Shown here in pieces: positions 1-8,221 of a DNA stretch of 64,000 nucleotides. Below the pieces are notes generated by a model. The model was not told the origin of the DNA, made no database searches, and saw only the letters and a list, made by a program, of their open reading frames with translations. Within the stretch, counting starts at the first letter, position 1, and each line of letters starts with the position of its first letter. The DNA is taken from positions 248,001 through 312,000 of the forward strand of contig NZ_AUGZ01000004.1 of NCBI RefSeq assembly GCF_000422925.1. The letters run 5' to 3'. Both the position numbers and the translations under genes were made by a program. This stretch comes from Paludibacterium yongneupense DSM 18731 (lineage in GTDB: Bacteria; Pseudomonadota; Gammaproteobacteria; Burkholderiales; Chromobacteriaceae).

Positions 1-452
1 TGCTTGAGCTGCTCCAGAATATCGCGCAGGCTGTCCTCGGTCCGCGTCAGTCCCTCGCGGTCTGCGACATTCAGGTCCTGCTTGCCCAGCGCATGCTGCA
101 GCGAGCCGCCCATCGCGCTGAAGCGGGTCGCCAGTTCGCCTATCGCCTCGGTGATCTGTTCGTTGCCGAGAGAGGTGTGCCCACGCCATAGGGGCAGCAC
201 TTGGGCCGTCAGATCGGCATAGGGCCGCCAGAGGTCGGCGACAGGCTCGGCTGCGGGCACGCCGGCGTCGTTTTGGGGTTCGAGCCGCGCCGCCAGCCAC
301 CATGGGGCCGAGGCGAGCAGCAGGATGGCGAGCGCGAGCGCCGGCCATTGCAGGCTGTCGTAGGCGTAGGCGCCAGCCGCGAGGAGAACATCGACCACCA
401 GGGCTAGCGCCAGGCGGCCACGGCTCCACGGGTGCTGAGATGTCCCCGTCAT
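1..452 (-). CDS. Methyl-accepting chemotaxis protein, N-terminal part (cut by window edge)
   Basis: The reading frame is open from an ATG at 452 down to base 1, so only the first 150 codons are present and the stop lies outside the window. The start is MTGTSQHPWSRGRL. Two hydrophobic stretches follow (about residues 14-27 and 36-52) with a very short loop between them, so there is no large periplasmic sensor domain. The next part, about residues 72-115 with WRPYADLTAQVLPLWRGH and an ITEAIGELATRF-like helix, resembles the membrane-proximal region of a class of chemoreceptors that lack a periplasmic domain. The signalling hairpin that would prove the family is outside the window. If the call is right, the protein would sit in the inner membrane and signal to CheA/CheW. 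The assignment rests on general resemblance only. Confidence 0.6.
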   Translation of the reverse strand, partial: MTGTSQHPWSRGRLALALVVDVLLAAGAYAYDSLQWPALALAILLLASAPWWLAARLEPQNDAGVPAAEPVADLWRPYADLTAQVLPLWRGHTSLGNEQITEAIGELATRFSAMGGSLQHALGKQDLNVADREGLTRTEDSLRDILEQLK

Positions 453-540
453 GCAATACCCCCTTCTTTTAACTGATATTGTTGTTAGTCTTATCTTTTT
501 GTAGCTGTCACCCCTTACAGATGCAAATGGCCGCCCAGCT

Positions 541-753
541 TTATTTGCCGCAGGGTACGGATTTTGCGAGTTGCGCCGCGAGACAGGCCGGGCACACGCA
601 GTCGCCACCGGGCAGCGGCATTGCCACCGCAGGAAGGTCGGCGCACCAGCAGGCGCCGTTCTTGCCGCCTTCGCCGCAACGGAAGGGGGCGCCGCATTGG
701 CGGCAGGTCATGGAACGCGCAGGCGTCGCGTTGCTGGGAGAGGCTGTGGACAT
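541..753 (-). CDS. Small cysteine-rich CWC-family protein
   Basis: A 70-residue protein starting at ATG 753. It contains CRQCGAPFRCG, a GACWCADLP motif and CVCPACL, which is the spaced cysteine pattern (CxxC, CG, CWC, CxCxxC) of the cysteine-rich CWC family. Such proteins are small and presumably bind a metal, probably zinc; their function is not established. The gene stands alone between the truncated chemoreceptor and the divergent diguanylate cyclase. A longer start upstream at 808 is only in another frame. The motif match is strong even though the protein is short. Confidence 0.8.
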   Translation of the reverse strand: MSTASPSNATPARSMTCRQCGAPFRCGEGGKNGACWCADLPAVAMPLPGGDCVCPACLAAQLAKSVPCGK

Positions 754-844
754 GGCTTAGCTCGGGGTGATGAATGGATGCGCATGACGCAACTGGGTAA
801 AAAATCATACACTAGCGCGAGTGCCAACCAGAAATCGCCAGCCC

Positions 845-2320
845 ATGACTTCAATTCAAGCGAGTGCCACCCCTTTATCTTCCGAACAGAACATTGATGC
901 CTCCATGTTCGAACTGGCCCCGGTGTCGCTGTGGCTGGAGGATTACAGCGGTTTGAAGCGCTTGTTCGACGCCTGGCGCGCCGAAGGCGTGACCGACTTG
1001 CGCGCCAGCTTGCGCGAGATGCCGGAACGGATTGCGCAGTGCTCGCAAACCCTGCGTCTGGTCAAGGTCAACCGCAAGACGCTGGAGTTATACGAAGCGG
1101 CCGATCAGGCCGCATTGGAACAGGGGTTGACGCGCATTTTCCGCGACGACATGCTGGCGGCCCATGTCGATGAATTGGTCGAGTTGTGGAACGGCGGTAC
1201 CCGTTTTGCCAGCAATACCGTCAATTACACCCTGTCCGGACGTCGGCTCGACATCCAGTTGGCGGGCACCATCCTGCCCGGCTACGAAGACAGTTGGGAG
1301 CGGGTGCTGGTGTCTATCGAGGATGTGACCGAGCGCGAGGCCGCGCGGCGGCGTCTCGCCATCAGCGAAGCGTCGGCGCGCGGGCTGTTCGAGTTTTCTC
1401 CGGTTTCGCTGTGGGTGGAAGATTTCAGCTCGGTCAAGCGCCTGCTGGATGACATCCGCGCCCGCGGCATCGAAGATTTGCGCGTGTTCCTGGACGTCCA
1501 CCCCGAATTCGTCGAGCGCTGCCTGCAGGAGGTCCGCGTCGTCGACGTCAACCGGCTGACGCTCGAAATGTATTGCGCGCCGGACAAGGCGACCTTGCTG
1601 CGTTGTTTGCCCGGTATTTTCCGCGACGACATGCGGCAGTCGTTCAAGGAAGAATTGATCGATCTGTGGCAGGGCAAGCTGTTTTACCAGCGCGAAATCA
1701 CGAACTATTCGCTCGATGGAGACAAGCTGCATGTGCATCTGCAGTTCTCCGTGCTGCCGGGCTTCGAGCACAGCTGGGAGCTGGTGCTCGTCGCGCTGGT
1801 CGATATCACGGCACGCAAGAAGGCCGAGGCCTACCTCGAATTTCTTGGCAAGCACGATGTGCTGACCAAGTTGTATAACCGATCTTATTATGTCGATGAG
1901 CTCAACCGGCTTGAGCGCAAAGGACCGTTTCCGGTCACTGTGATTGTGCTCGATCTCAACGGGCTCAAGGATGCCAACGACCAGCTCGGCCATGCGGCCG
2001 GCGACAGCCTGCTGCGCCGTGCGGGCGAAGTCCTGACCGAAGCGATCGATCCGACCGCGCGCGCGGCGCGCATCGGCGGCGATGAATTTGCCGTCTTGCT
2101 GCCGGGCGGCGACGAACGCGATGGAGCCTTGATGGTCGAGCGCATCCATAAGCTGGTGGAGATCAATAATCAGTTTTATTCGGGGCAGGTGTTGAGCCTG
2201 TCGCTCGGCGTCGCCACCTGCCATGTCGGCGAACGTCTGGAGGCCGCCCTCCAGCGTGCCGACCTGCTGATGTACGAAAACAAGCGCAGCTATTATTCGG
2301 AGCAATCCGGCGTGCATTGA
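845..2320 (+). CDS. Diguanylate cyclase with two tandem PAS-like modules
   Basis: About 491 residues. The C-terminal GGDEF domain carries the intact signature RIGGDEFAVLLPGG, so it should make cyclic di-GMP from two GTP. The four residues five positions before GGDEF are DPTA, so the RxxD product-inhibition site is absent. The N-terminal part is a tandem repeat of about 150 residues. Each copy begins F-E-[LF]-[AS]-PVSLW-[LV]-ED, contains an IFRDDM block in the middle and ends in a D-[IV]-T-x-[RK] linker, as in PAS-type sensor modules. There is no membrane segment, so the protein is probably cytoplasmic. The start is uncertain: ATG 845 is chosen, GTG 821 is in frame upstream, and neither has a good ribosome binding site. 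Confidence 0.88.
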   Translation: MTSIQASATPLSSEQNIDASMFELAPVSLWLEDYSGLKRLFDAWRAEGVTDLRASLREMPERIAQCSQTLRLVKVNRKTLELYEAADQAALEQGLTRIFRDDMLAAHVDELVELWNGGTRFASNTVNYTLSGRRLDIQLAGTILPGYEDSWERVLVSIEDVTEREAARRRLAISEASARGLFEFSPVSLWVEDFSSVKRLLDDIRARGIEDLRVFLDVHPEFVERCLQEVRVVDVNRLTLEMYCAPDKATLLRCLPGIFRDDMRQSFKEELIDLWQGKLFYQREITNYSLDGDKLHVHLQFSVLPGFEHSWELVLVALVDITARKKAEAYLEFLGKHDVLTKLYNRSYYVDELNRLERKGPFPVTVIVLDLNGLKDANDQLGHAAGDSLLRRAGEVLTEAIDPTARAARIGGDEFAVLLPGGDERDGALMVERIHKLVEINNQFYSGQVLSLSLGVATCHVGERLEAALQRADLLMYENKRSYYSEQSGVH

Positions 2321-2410
2321 TCCAGCGCAGTTCGTACGACGCAAGGCCGCAGGCGCGCGTGCATCCGGAATGCTAGGCTGTAAGAAAGAAGGCAGATAAG
2401 GTGGCGGAGC

Positions 2411-3976
2411 ATGCTTTTCTGGAGGGAAAAGTTGCGCGATCCGGGCTGGCTGGTCCCGGTCCTGGCCTTGACTCTGGCCTGCGCCGCCCTGTTTGCCGGC
2501 GAAACCTGGATTGCCCAGAGCCGTTCGCAGGCGATGGTGAGTGCGGCGGCGGACCAGTCGCGGCTGCTCAGCTCGGTTGAGTCGAAGGTCGATGGCGTCG
2601 GCCGCAGCATCGAACTGGCGCTTGGCAGCATCGATCAATCGATCGGACGCAGCGGGAGCGAGTCGCCGCTGCAGGATGCGATGATTGCCGGCATCAGTTC
2701 GCGCCTGCGTCTGGTCAGCGACGGCATGATTGCGCTGCGGCTGATCGATGTCGACGGCGGTGTCTACTTCTACCCTTACCCGGAGCATCCGCCCCGGGTG
2801 AATGTCCGCGATCGCGAGTATTTCAGGCTGGGGCTGGCGTCCGCTCCCGGGACGCTATTCTTCGGCGTGCCGATCAGAAGTCGTCTCACCGGCAGGTGGG
2901 GACTGCCGCTGATCCGTCGGCTGGAGAACCGGCATGAGGGCATTGCGCTGGCCTGCGCGGTGCTGGATATGGAATCCCTGTCGCGCTTCGTCGGCCAGGT
3001 CGAACCGGGGCACGGCGATGTCGTGACGCTGACACGCGTGGACGGAACCGTGCTCGGCCGCTGGCCCGACTCCGGCTCCGGCGCGGCCATCGGCCATCGC
3101 TCCGACCTGGCGCCGTCAGGCGAGCGGCTCAATTCTGTCCGTCACGGCGTTTTCATCCAGATGATCTCGCCGATGGATGGACGTCGCAAGCTGGTTAGCT
3201 ATGCTACTTTAGAACGCTACTCGGTTGTCGTTACGGTCAGCACCCCGCTGGCCGAGATACTGGCGGCGACAGAACGTACGGCGCTGCTGATTCGTGGCGG
3301 GGTCGCCGCTTTCATCGTGTTCGAACTGCTGGCGCTGGCAGCCGTCTGGCGCTTGCTGCAGCGCCTGCACCGGCGCGAGTCGAGACTGGCCGACGTGGTG
3401 CGCGAGAAAACGGCGAGCATGGCGTTGTTGAGTCAGCGTACGATCGATCTGGAAGCCACCCGCGAATCACTGGAGAGGCTGTCCATCACCGATCCCCTGA
3501 CCGGCCTGTATAACCGGCGCCATTTCATCGACATGGTCGAAAGAACCCTGGCCGTCGCCCAGCGCGAAGGGCAGCCGCTGACCCTGCTCTATCTCGACAT
3601 CGATTACTTCAAGCATGTCAACGACAACTACGGCCATGTCGCCGGGGATGTCACTTTGCAAGTGCTGGCTGGAGTGATGCGCGGCGGACTGAGGCCTGGC
3701 GACGACCTGGCGCGCATAGGCGGGGAGGAGTTCGCGATTTTGCTGCCCGATGCCGGTATCCATCAGGCGCAAGCGGTGGCGGAAAGAGTGCGCAGCGAGG
3801 TCGAAGCGAAGGTGGTCGCTACCGGGGAGGGCGATGTGTCGGTCACGATCAGTATCGGCGGCGCAGTGGCCAGCGCCTGCGACACCCCGACTTCGCTGTT
3901 GAAGCGGGCCGACAGTGCCTTGTATCAGGCCAAGCAGCAGGGGCGCAATCGGGTGGTGTTCAGCGCCGATTGCTAG
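2411..3976 (+). CDS. Membrane-bound sensor diguanylate cyclase (Cache-like plus GGDEF)
   Basis: 521 residues. A hydrophobic segment at about residues 12-29 and a second at about 292-318 bracket a periplasmic domain of some 260 residues. That domain contains RDREYFR followed by FFGVPIRSRLTGRWGLPLIRR, typical of double-Cache small-molecule sensors. A helical linker (TIDLEATRESLERLSITDPLTGLYNRR, split here for length) leads into a GGDEF domain with RIGGEEFAILLPDAG. RPGD lies exactly five residues before GGEEF, so the inhibitory I-site is present, unlike in the neighbouring cyclase. The ligand cannot be read from sequence. The gene follows the first cyclase by 90 bases in the same direction. Confidence 0.9.
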   Translation: MLFWREKLRDPGWLVPVLALTLACAALFAGETWIAQSRSQAMVSAAADQSRLLSSVESKVDGVGRSIELALGSIDQSIGRSGSESPLQDAMIAGISSRLRLVSDGMIALRLIDVDGGVYFYPYPEHPPRVNVRDREYFRLGLASAPGTLFFGVPIRSRLTGRWGLPLIRRLENRHEGIALACAVLDMESLSRFVGQVEPGHGDVVTLTRVDGTVLGRWPDSGSGAAIGHRSDLAPSGERLNSVRHGVFIQMISPMDGRRKLVSYATLERYSVVVTVSTPLAEILAATERTALLIRGGVAAFIVFELLALAAVWRLLQRLHRRESRLADVVREKTASMALLSQRTIDLEATRESLERLSITDPLTGLYNRRHFIDMVERTLAVAQREGQPLTLLYLDIDYFKHVNDNYGHVAGDVTLQVLAGVMRGGLRPGDDLARIGGEEFAILLPDAGIHQAQAVAERVRSEVEAKVVATGEGDVSVTISIGGAVASACDTPTSLLKRADSALYQAKQQGRNRVVFSADC

Positions 3977-3985
3977 ACTTGCGCC

Positions 3986-4015
3986 AAAAAAATGCGCCGC
4001 CCGGGAGGGCGGCGC
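3986..4015 (-). terminator. Rho-independent terminator of the small gene at 4034-4276
   Basis: Read on the minus strand, a perfect 9-bp GC stem (GCGCCGCCC / GGGCGGCGC, at 4007-4015 and 3994-4002) with a 4-base loop is followed directly by a run of seven T (complement of 3986-3992). It lies just after the stop of the minus-strand gene and also just past the stop of the plus-strand cyclase. Confidence 0.85.
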
Positions 4016-4033
4016 GCGAGTCGTCGCTCAGGC

Positions 4034-4276
4034 TCAGGCCAGTTGCTGGACGACGGCTTCTTTCCAGGGCGTGTCCCTGGTCGAGTACAGGCTGCCGTCG
4101 GCACGGCGCACAAAAGCGGCATCGTGGCCGATGTGGGCCTTGGCGACCTCCATGGCGATCCCTTCCGAAGCGAAACGTAGTTCGAATACGGCGTTGTCGG
4201 CGCCCTGTTCGACGAATTTGTCACCGACGCTGGCGTAGCGTCCGTCCCTAAGCAGATAAACGGCCCACTGACTCAT
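4034..4276 (-). CDS. Small hypothetical protein, 80 residues
   Basis: I do not recognise this family. The protein starts MSQWAVYLLRDGRYASVGDK and has alternating polar and hydrophobic stretches with no membrane segment, signal peptide or cysteine. It looks like a small soluble alpha/beta protein. Support for a real gene comes from an AAGGAG-like ribosome binding site before ATG 4276 (minus-strand reading of ccttcc) and from the strong terminator immediately after its stop, so it is probably a single-gene transcript. Confidence 0.7.
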   Translation of the reverse strand: MSQWAVYLLRDGRYASVGDKFVEQGADNAVFELRFASEGIAMEVAKAHIGHDAAFVRRADGSLYSTRDTPWKEAVVQQLA

Positions 4277-4552
4277 TGCAAAACTCCTTCCAAGATCGAG
4301 AAATGACGGCGGTCACGGGCGTAGGCGTGCAGCCGATTGCTATCAGACTAACGCGAGCGGCGTCTGCAGTTTGTGCGTTGCATCAAACAAGCGAAAATTT
4401 AATGCGTTTTTTGCATTCGATCATGTCTGTTTTCTATTTGCCGGGTCGTGATCTCTTGCCGGCAGATGGGAGGCGGCTGGACAAATTCCGGGTGCGAAGG
4501 TAAATACTGTTGCGAAGTATTTGTTTTGATTCCGCTTCGCAGGAGCACACGC

Positions 4553-5827
4553 ATGGTGTCTGTCATGGCGCGTTGGGCCCGGGGCCGTTTTCATTACGGC
4601 TGGATCGTACTGGGCGTCACCTTTGTGGTGATGCTCGTCACCGCCGGCACGCGGGGGGCTCCCAGCGTCATGATGGTGCCGTTGGAGCGCGAATTCGGCT
4701 GGAGCCGCGGTGCGATTTCACTGGCGCTGGCGATCAATCTGGCCTTGTTCGGGCTGATGGGGCCGTTTGCCGCCGCCGCGATGCAGCGCTTCGGCCTACG
4801 GCGGACGGTGCTGGTTTCGTTGTCGGTGCTGGCTCTCGCTGTCGGCGCCTCCGCCGCGATGCGCTCGCAGTGGCAGCTGCAGCTGCTGTGGGGGGGCGTG
4901 GTCGGCTGTGCAACCGGCGCCACGGCAATGACGCTGGGGGCGACCGTGGTCAATCGCTGGTTTATCGCGCACCGCGGCTTGGCCATGGGCGTGTTGACCG
5001 CCAGCTCCGCGACCGGCCAACTGGTGTTTCTGCCGCTGCTGGCTGCGATCACCGAGCATTATGGCTGGCGCCCCGTGGCGGGGACGGTTGCGTTCGCGCT
5101 GGCTCTGGTGGTGCCGCTGGTCTGGTGCTTGTTGCCCGAGAGGCCGGCAGCGGTCGGTCTGGCTGCCTACGGCGACCCTGCGGCGATCGAGGTCGTCACG
5201 CCTTCCCGCCACAGCCCGATCGCGATCGCGTTCGGCGCCTTGCGCCGTGCGGCGCGCACGCGTGACTTCTGGCTATTGTTTTTCAGCTTTTTTGTGTGCG
5301 GCGCAAGCACCAATGGCTATATCGGGACCCACTTCATCGCCATGTGCGGCGACTACGGGCTGACGCCGGTGCGCGGGGCCGGCATTCTGGCGGCGATGGG
5401 CTTGTTCGATCTGCTCGGAACGACGGCGTCGGGCTGGCTGTCGGATCGCTATGATGCGCGGCGTCTGCTGTTCTGGTATTACGGCTTGCGCGGTTTGTCC
5501 TTGATCTATCTGCCCTATGCTTTCGGTTTTGAATTCTTCGGGCTGCCGCTGTTTACCGTGTTCTACGGAATGGACTGGGTGGCGACGGTGCCGCCGACGG
5601 TGCGGCTGACGACCGATTGCTACGGCCGCCAGGACGCGCCGGTCGTGTTCGGCTGGGTGGTCGCCGGCCATCAGTTGGGGGCCGCTGCTGCCGCACTCGG
5701 CGCCGGCTTGCTGCGCAACAGTCTCGGCAGCTATACGCTTGCGACGATGCTGTCCGGCGCCTTGTGTCTGATCGCGGCCGTCAGTGTCCTGCGCATCCAT
5801 CGCCCGGCGCGCGCGAGCACGGCCTGA
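4553..5827 (+). CDS. Major facilitator superfamily transporter (monocarboxylate/OFA-like)
   Basis: 424 residues with about twelve hydrophobic segments. The start is ATG 4553 because AGGAG lies 7 bases upstream (4541-4545); an in-frame ATG at 4448 would add a non-hydrophobic stretch of 35 residues. The first helix has FHYGWIVLGVTF, followed by REFGWSRGAISLALAI and a NRWFIAHRGLAMGV loop. These are typical of the MFS branch that holds oxalate/formate and monocarboxylate carriers. It should sit in the inner membrane. The substrate is not determinable. The gene stands alone, preceded by about 275 bases without genes and convergent with the DUF190 gene. Confidence 0.85.
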   Translation: MVSVMARWARGRFHYGWIVLGVTFVVMLVTAGTRGAPSVMMVPLEREFGWSRGAISLALAINLALFGLMGPFAAAAMQRFGLRRTVLVSLSVLALAVGASAAMRSQWQLQLLWGGVVGCATGATAMTLGATVVNRWFIAHRGLAMGVLTASSATGQLVFLPLLAAITEHYGWRPVAGTVAFALALVVPLVWCLLPERPAAVGLAAYGDPAAIEVVTPSRHSPIAIAFGALRRAARTRDFWLLFFSFFVCGASTNGYIGTHFIAMCGDYGLTPVRGAGILAAMGLFDLLGTTASGWLSDRYDARRLLFWYYGLRGLSLIYLPYAFGFEFFGLPLFTVFYGMDWVATVPPTVRLTTDCYGRQDAPVVFGWVVAGHQLGAAAAALGAGLLRNSLGSYTLATMLSGALCLIAAVSVLRIHRPARASTA

Positions 5828-5849
5828 GCCGGTTTTATCGGCTTCAGGC
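5822..5849. terminator. Possible shared hairpin between convergent genes
   Basis: gcctgagccg at 5822-5831 pairs with cggcttcaggc at 5839-5849 except for one bulged T, with a 7-base T-rich loop. The hairpin covers the stop of the MFS gene (5825-5827) and the last codons of the convergent DUF190 gene. No long T tract follows on either strand, so its role as a terminator is only suggested. Confidence 0.35.
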
Positions 5850-6182
5850 GATGCCGAATTCGGCCGGAATCTTGACGTAGAACAGCGATAGCTGTTCCGC
5901 TTTCACCCGTGTCAGCAGGTGTTGCGCTTCCTCTTCGCTGGCGATGAAGTCGACTTCGATCGGCAATTCGCCCTGCAATTCGATGAAATGGCTCTCATGC
6001 AGGATGCGGTGGCGACCATAGCCGGCGATCACGCGCAGTGCCGAGCCGCCGCGAATGTCCATCTGCCTGGCGGTATCCAGCAGCCAGTCGTAAACCAGCA
6101 CACCGTGAACGCGCTGTTTTTCCTGCACGAAAAAGCGCAGAAAGACGCCATGTGCCGCGGCCGGACCTTGTGCTTCGTTCAT
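5844..6182 (-). CDS. DUF190 family protein
   Basis: 112 residues. The protein has the family pattern: a beta strand (GVFLRFFVQEKQRVHGV), a helix with VYDWLLDTARQMDIRGG, the SALRVIAGYGRHRILHESHF core and an LPIEVDFIAS strand. DUF190 proteins resemble PII-like trimers and are often encoded next to crcB, as here: crcB ends 38 bases upstream in the same direction. It is probably a cytosolic partner or regulator linked to fluoride export. The molecular role is not established. Confidence 0.88.
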   Translation of the reverse strand: MNEAQGPAAAHGVFLRFFVQEKQRVHGVLVYDWLLDTARQMDIRGGSALRVIAGYGRHRILHESHFIELQGELPIEVDFIASEEEAQHLLTRVKAEQLSLFYVKIPAEFGIA

Positions 6183-6220
6183 TTCTCAGTTCCTCCCGTG
6201 TACGGCGCGTGCGGTCGTGG

Positions 6221-6616
6221 CTAAAAGCGCGATGTCGTCAGCCAGGAGACCGTTGCCATGCCGAGCGCCGTCATTGTCAGGGATCCGAACAGGTGCACGC
6301 TCGCCGTGCCCAGCGCCCATAAATACTGTTGTCGCGCGAGCAAACCCACCACTTCCGCGGAAAACGTGGAAAAGGTGGTCAGCCCGCCGAGAAAACCGGT
6401 GATCGCGAGCAGACGCAGCTCGGGCGGCAGCCCGGAGCTCTGGTTGAAGAACACGACGGCCATGCCGACCAGGTAGCCGCCGAGCAGGTTGGAGGCCAGC
6501 GTCCCGAGCGGAACGGTAGGAAAAACCGGATTGAGCAGCAGGCTCAGTCCCCAGCGCAACCATGCCCCCAAGGTCGCCCCCACGGCAATTGCCAACAAGG
6601 CTGGCGCCTGGCTCAT
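6221..6616 (-). CDS. crcB: Fluoride ion channel CrcB (Fluc)
   Basis: 131 residues, the normal length for the family. Four hydrophobic helices are visible. Diagnostic blocks are [13 protein letters not shown] near residue 13, [14 protein letters not shown] near 42 and the [15 protein letters not shown] motif near residue 74, which holds the central pore residues of Fluc channels. It acts as a dual-topology dimer that lets fluoride leave the cell. The start at ATG 6616 is chosen for its upstream AAGGAAGAAAGGG; a much longer open frame to 6901 is not protein-like. The gene is followed by DUF190. I looked for a fluoride riboswitch upstream (6617-6714) and did not see the conserved blocks. Confidence 0.95.
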   Translation of the reverse strand: MSQAPALLAIAVGATLGAWLRWGLSLLLNPVFPTVPLGTLASNLLGGYLVGMAVVFFNQSSGLPPELRLLAITGFLGGLTTFSTFSAEVVGLLARQQYLWALGTASVHLFGSLTMTALGMATVSWLTTSRF

Positions 6617-6714
6617 ACCCTTTCTTCCTTTCGCGGACCGCCATGCGGAAGCATTGCGGTGATGTTTGCAGCATAGCAGTCCGCCCGTCCGGGCGGAATC
6701 GGCGCGTCGCCGTA

Positions 6715-7584
6715 TCAGGTATTGTCCCGCTCGCGCAGAATGCGCGCAAGGGCATGGGTGGCGGGGCCCGCGCGCTCGTAATCGGCGTAGATCAGGTTGA
6801 GCGGGATCATCCGCACCCGGCCGCTGCCGAGCGGCAGGGCGAGCAACTCGCCAGTCGCCAGAGCCGCTGCGATCGCCTGGCGCGGCAGCCAACCGAAGCA
6901 CAGGCCGCTGCGAATCGCTTCGACCGCGGCTTCGACCGAATTCACGGTCCAGGTCTGCTGCGCGGCCGGGGCGCTGTCGCGCGCCGGCTGGGCATGACTT
7001 TCCAATCTCACTTGCAGGTGGTGGGCGAGATCGCTCGCGCCAAGCGTCGCCTTGCGGCTGCGATGCAGCGGATGATCGCGTTGCGCGACAGCCAGCAACT
7101 CGGCCTCCATCAGCCGCTCGCCGCCGGCCAGGCCCTGCATCGCGATATAGAGGTCGGCGGCGCTGCGCTGCGGTGTCAGGCGCACGACTTCGGTCAGCCC
7201 CACGCGGGTATGCGGAAACGCCTGCGCAAAGCGGGCGAGCGCCGCAAACAGGGCTGCCTTGGGGTAGAGGCTGTCCACGGCCAGCCGTATCTGGGCTTCT
7301 GCGCCCTGCTTCAAGGCCTGCGCCCGCAGCTCCAGGGTTGCCAGTTCATTGATCAGAGGCCTGGCGTCCTCCAGCAACGCCCGTCCGATCGGCGTGAGCG
7401 CGGCTTTGCGCCCGTCGACCTGTAATAGCTGGAGGTCCAGCCTTTCCTGCAAGCGCGCGACGGCATAGCTGACGGACGACTGGCTGCGATGCAGCGTCTC
7501 GGCCGCCTGATGAAAGCCGCCGGTGTCGACGATGGTTTGCAACACCAGCCATTGCTCGAGCGAGGTGCGTGGCAGGGGGGACAT
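6715..7584 (-). CDS. LysR-family transcriptional regulator
   Basis: 289 residues. The N-terminal winged helix-turn-helix is clear: [38 protein letters not shown], split here as [15 protein letters not shown] and [15 protein letters not shown]. It is followed by an [13 protein letters not shown] linker helix and a periplasmic-binding-like effector domain. It is divergent from the phenolic acid decarboxylase gene with 117 bases between starts, the normal arrangement for a LysR protein and its target. I infer that it controls padC and the esterase, possibly in response to hydroxycinnamates. Confidence 0.92.
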   Translation of the reverse strand: MSPLPRTSLEQWLVLQTIVDTGGFHQAAETLHRSQSSVSYAVARLQERLDLQLLQVDGRKAALTPIGRALLEDARPLINELATLELRAQALKQGAEAQIRLAVDSLYPKAALFAALARFAQAFPHTRVGLTEVVRLTPQRSAADLYIAMQGLAGGERLMEAELLAVAQRDHPLHRSRKATLGASDLAHHLQVRLESHAQPARDSAPAAQQTWTVNSVEAAVEAIRSGLCFGWLPRQAIAAALATGELLALPLGSGRVRMIPLNLIYADYERAGPATHALARILRERDNT

Positions 7585-7701
7585 CGATTCGATTTTCCGA
7601 TCGGTTTGCGCATTTTTTTGCGCTTATCAATTGTAATTGCTTCGTCGTATCTTACTGGCATGTGCCGCCGAGCGGCAAGCCCACCCAGTATGGAGAACGG
7701 T

Positions 7702-8214
7702 ATGTCACAGCAGGATCACAGCGCCGAGTTGAAGTCCTTCATCGGCAAACATCTGGTTTACACCTACGATAATGGTTGGCAGTACGAGATCTATGTCAAG
7801 AATGGCGAGCGCTTCGACTACCGCATCCATAGCGGCATCGTTGGCGGTCGCTGGGTGACCGACCAGCAGGCCCACATCCGTGCGGTCGGCGAGCAGGTAT
7901 TCAAGATTTCCTGGGATGAGCCGACCGGAACGACGGTCAGTTTGACCGTCAATCTGCTGCGCAAGGAATTGCATGGCGTGATTTTTTTCCCGCGCTGGGT
8001 GTTTGCCGACCCGAAAAAAACCGTGTGCTATCAGAACGAGCACCTCGACCTGATGCGCGAGTACCGCGATGCGGGCCCGACCTATCCGAAGGAGGTGATA
8101 GACGAATTCGCCACCATCACCTTTATCGAGGACTGCGGCCCCGATCGTGACGATGTCATCGCCTGCGCGCCGGATCGCTTGCCGGCGGGTTTTCCCGACC
8201 GGATGGCATCCTGA
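7702..8214 (+). CDS. padC: Phenolic acid decarboxylase
   Basis: 170 residues. It removes CO2 from p-coumaric, ferulic or caffeic acid to give vinylphenols, detoxifying plant phenolic acids. The match is close: GKHLVYTYDNGWQYEIYVKN at about residues 15-34, then DYRIHSGIVGGRWV, W-x-EPTGT, HGVIFFPRWV and VCYQNEHLDLM. The active-site residues of the family correspond to Y20, Y22, R50 and E73, all present. The start is ATG 7702 with GGAGAACGG just upstream. It is followed by an esterase gene whose ribosome binding site overlaps the padC stop, so the two are one operon. Confidence 0.96.
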   Translation: MSQQDHSAELKSFIGKHLVYTYDNGWQYEIYVKNGERFDYRIHSGIVGGRWVTDQQAHIRAVGEQVFKISWDEPTGTTVSLTVNLLRKELHGVIFFPRWVFADPKKTVCYQNEHLDLMREYRDAGPTYPKEVIDEFATITFIEDCGPDRDDVIACAPDRLPAGFPDRMAS

Positions 8215-8221
8215 GGAGGCG

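Noticed and set aside
1088-2788. Very long minus-strand open frame opposite the first diguanylate cyclase
   Set aside because: It is the antisense shadow of a gene with clear PAS and GGDEF motifs and has low-complexity, Arg/Gln-rich composition.
6681-6696. Perfect GC hairpin ccgcccg/cgggcgg between the LysR and crcB genes
   Set aside because: It could end the LysR transcript, but there is no T tract on either strand and the loop is only two bases, so I did not list it as a terminator.
6617-6714. Search for a fluoride riboswitch upstream of crcB
   Set aside because: The conserved blocks of the crcB motif RNA are not visible on the minus strand in this gap.
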